Source: Flammula alnicola
Taxonomy: Eukaryota > Basidiomycota > Agaricomycetes > Agaricales > Strophariaceae
Assembly (NCBI GenBank): GCA_015499995.1
Contig: JADNRV010000309.1
Span: 1-56,900 of the forward strand
Direction: 5' to 3'
DNA length: 56,900 nt
The stretch's first letter is position 1. Each line of letters begins with the position of its first letter. Position numbers and translations under genes: made by a program. This document shows, in pieces, positions 55,897-56,900 of the stretch. The notes beneath the pieces were generated by a model, which made no database searches, had not been told where the DNA came from, and worked only from the letters and a program-made list of their open reading frames with translations.

Positions 55897-56740
55897 GTTG
55901 GGTGAAGGCTTGTAGAGTCTTAGCCTTGGGCGACCTTCCACCTCATTTAAGCACTTAGTAGCATTTAAATTTCATCTTGGACGGAACAAGTAGAGACTTA
56001 ATCCACCTTCACCGCATTCAAATTTGTTCGTCTTTCCGACGTCTACAACATCTACATAATCGAAGTTCTTTTCATTCTTTGACAATGAGAATGCAGCAAC
56101 AACTCGAGCGGTGCAAGTCAGCGAAGTGCGATTGGGCACCACTCGACGGGGTCATGACCCTCCCGTGGTAGAAAAGCCCCGGAAAGTTGAAAGGAAAGGG
56201 CTACTCAGGCTGGGTAAACAATCTCCCAGTGTGAGAACACGTATTGCAGAATAGATATGTAGTGTTGAGAGTTGCTCCATAGAACGATCAGCGCTACGAG
56301 AAACTGACTAGTCATCATGAGAGTGAGACTCTGGAGTTTGGGTGTACCATCGACGTTTGAACGTGATGACCACGAGTCATCGGTCAAATTGTGCTGCCGC
56401 CTTCTAGCGTCTTCTGTCCAACTGTCCCGCGCAAATTCTGCGCAGATGATCATCCTACCGGTTGCCGGGAGGCGTACCCAAGCGCCTCATAATTATTTTG
56501 CTCACGCTAATTTCCGAATGTAGGCGCTTCAATTTTACAGATATCGGGGTACATCCAAAAACCGTATGAAATTGGGATTCCTATCTTCCTGAATGTCAGC
56601 TATGTATGCATCTGCATGCGTACGGGAAATTATTCCCCTGTTCGTTGGCCGGATATAATTCCGGAATTGATTAAAGTTGAGTGGTCAGTTATGCTGGCTC
56701 TAGATAAAGATACATTCCTTCTACCTCCAACCAGGGCAAG
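55897..56740. other. 3' flank of the phosphatase and intergenic DNA
   Basis: No gene seen. The phosphatase 3' UTR probably covers the first 150-200 bp. The remainder has no coding signal. Confidence 0.35.
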
Positions 56741-56900
56741 AGAAAATCAGCGTGCCTTGAGCGTGCACAAGCGTGCCTAAGCGTGCCACGCTCATCACGC
56801 TTACCCCTTTTAGTGTGCGGGGCGTGCCACGCTCAGCACGCTCGGCCCTTTCAGCGTGCAGTGCGTGCCATTGCTCGGCACGCTCCACCCTTTTGGCGTG
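56741..56900. repeat. GC-rich tandem repeat of about 42 bp, running off the right edge
   Basis: Units begin GCGTGCCACGCTCATCACGC (about 56781), GCGTGCCACGCTCAGCACGC (about 56822) and GCGTGCCATTGCTCGGCACG (about 56864). Each continues with CC(A)CCCTTTT or GCCCTTTC and ends in a (G)TGTGCGG-like run. Shorter GCGTGC words precede them. The units contain inverted GCGTGC/GCACGC words. Confidence 0.75.

Overview
The window looks like nuclear DNA of an agaricomycete basidiomycete. The protein genes are broken by many short introns (about 50-75 bp) with GT-AG borders. The gene content also fits: F-box/LRR-like genes, a FunK1-type kinase relic, a Plavaka-like transposase tail, a CipC-type stress protein, a fungal Zn2Cys6 regulator and a fungal purple acid phosphatase. 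I saw no tRNA, rRNA, CRISPR array or bacterial-style operon. Exon borders are read by eye from splice consensus and reading-frame continuity, so allow +/-2 nt.

Layout. 1-5.5 kb: the 5' part of a decayed Ty3/gypsy retroelement (minus strand: protease remnant, gag, primer site, a 1.3 kb LTR with internal tandem repeats), beside a truncated Plavaka-like transposase tail. 6.5-8.4 kb: two paralogous three-exon genes for 77-residue secreted cysteine-rich proteins that are not visible as single ORFs. 9.6-10.4 kb: a Ser/Thr-rich single-pass membrane protein, 5' end unresolved. 12.2-16.5 kb: two F-box genes around a membrane-protein fragment. 16.5-22.8 kb: gene-poor decayed DNA. 22.8-27.0 kb: an F-box gene, its decayed tandem copy, and a second F-box-like gene.

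27.3-33.6 kb holds a three-level nest of DNA transposons in which every level has its own target duplication. A 733-bp terminal-inverted-repeat element (8-bp duplication) was entered by a 1603-bp palindromic element at a TA. The junction between these two was then entered by a 3.9 kb MULE (11-bp duplication spanning the junction) carrying a reconstructable 833-residue transposase.

36.6-44.0 kb: a 15-exon Zn2Cys6 transcription factor whose third zinc cysteine depends on a 6-nt microexon; a broken old-yellow-enzyme gene that has also lost its active-site His/Asn pair; and an intact six-exon CipC-like gene. 46.7-51.7 kb: three decayed genes in a row (F-box copy, HSP70, FunK1 kinase). 54.2-55.9 kb: an intact four-exon secreted purple acid phosphatase. 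An unrecognised dispersed repeat family fills much of 21-22.5, 33.7-35.2, 44.9-46.0 and 51.9-53.1 kb.

The window is accessory in character. The clearly intact genes are the two small secreted proteins, the four full-length F-box genes, the MULE transposase, the Zn2Cys6 regulator, the CipC gene and the phosphatase. I see no single pathway joining them.
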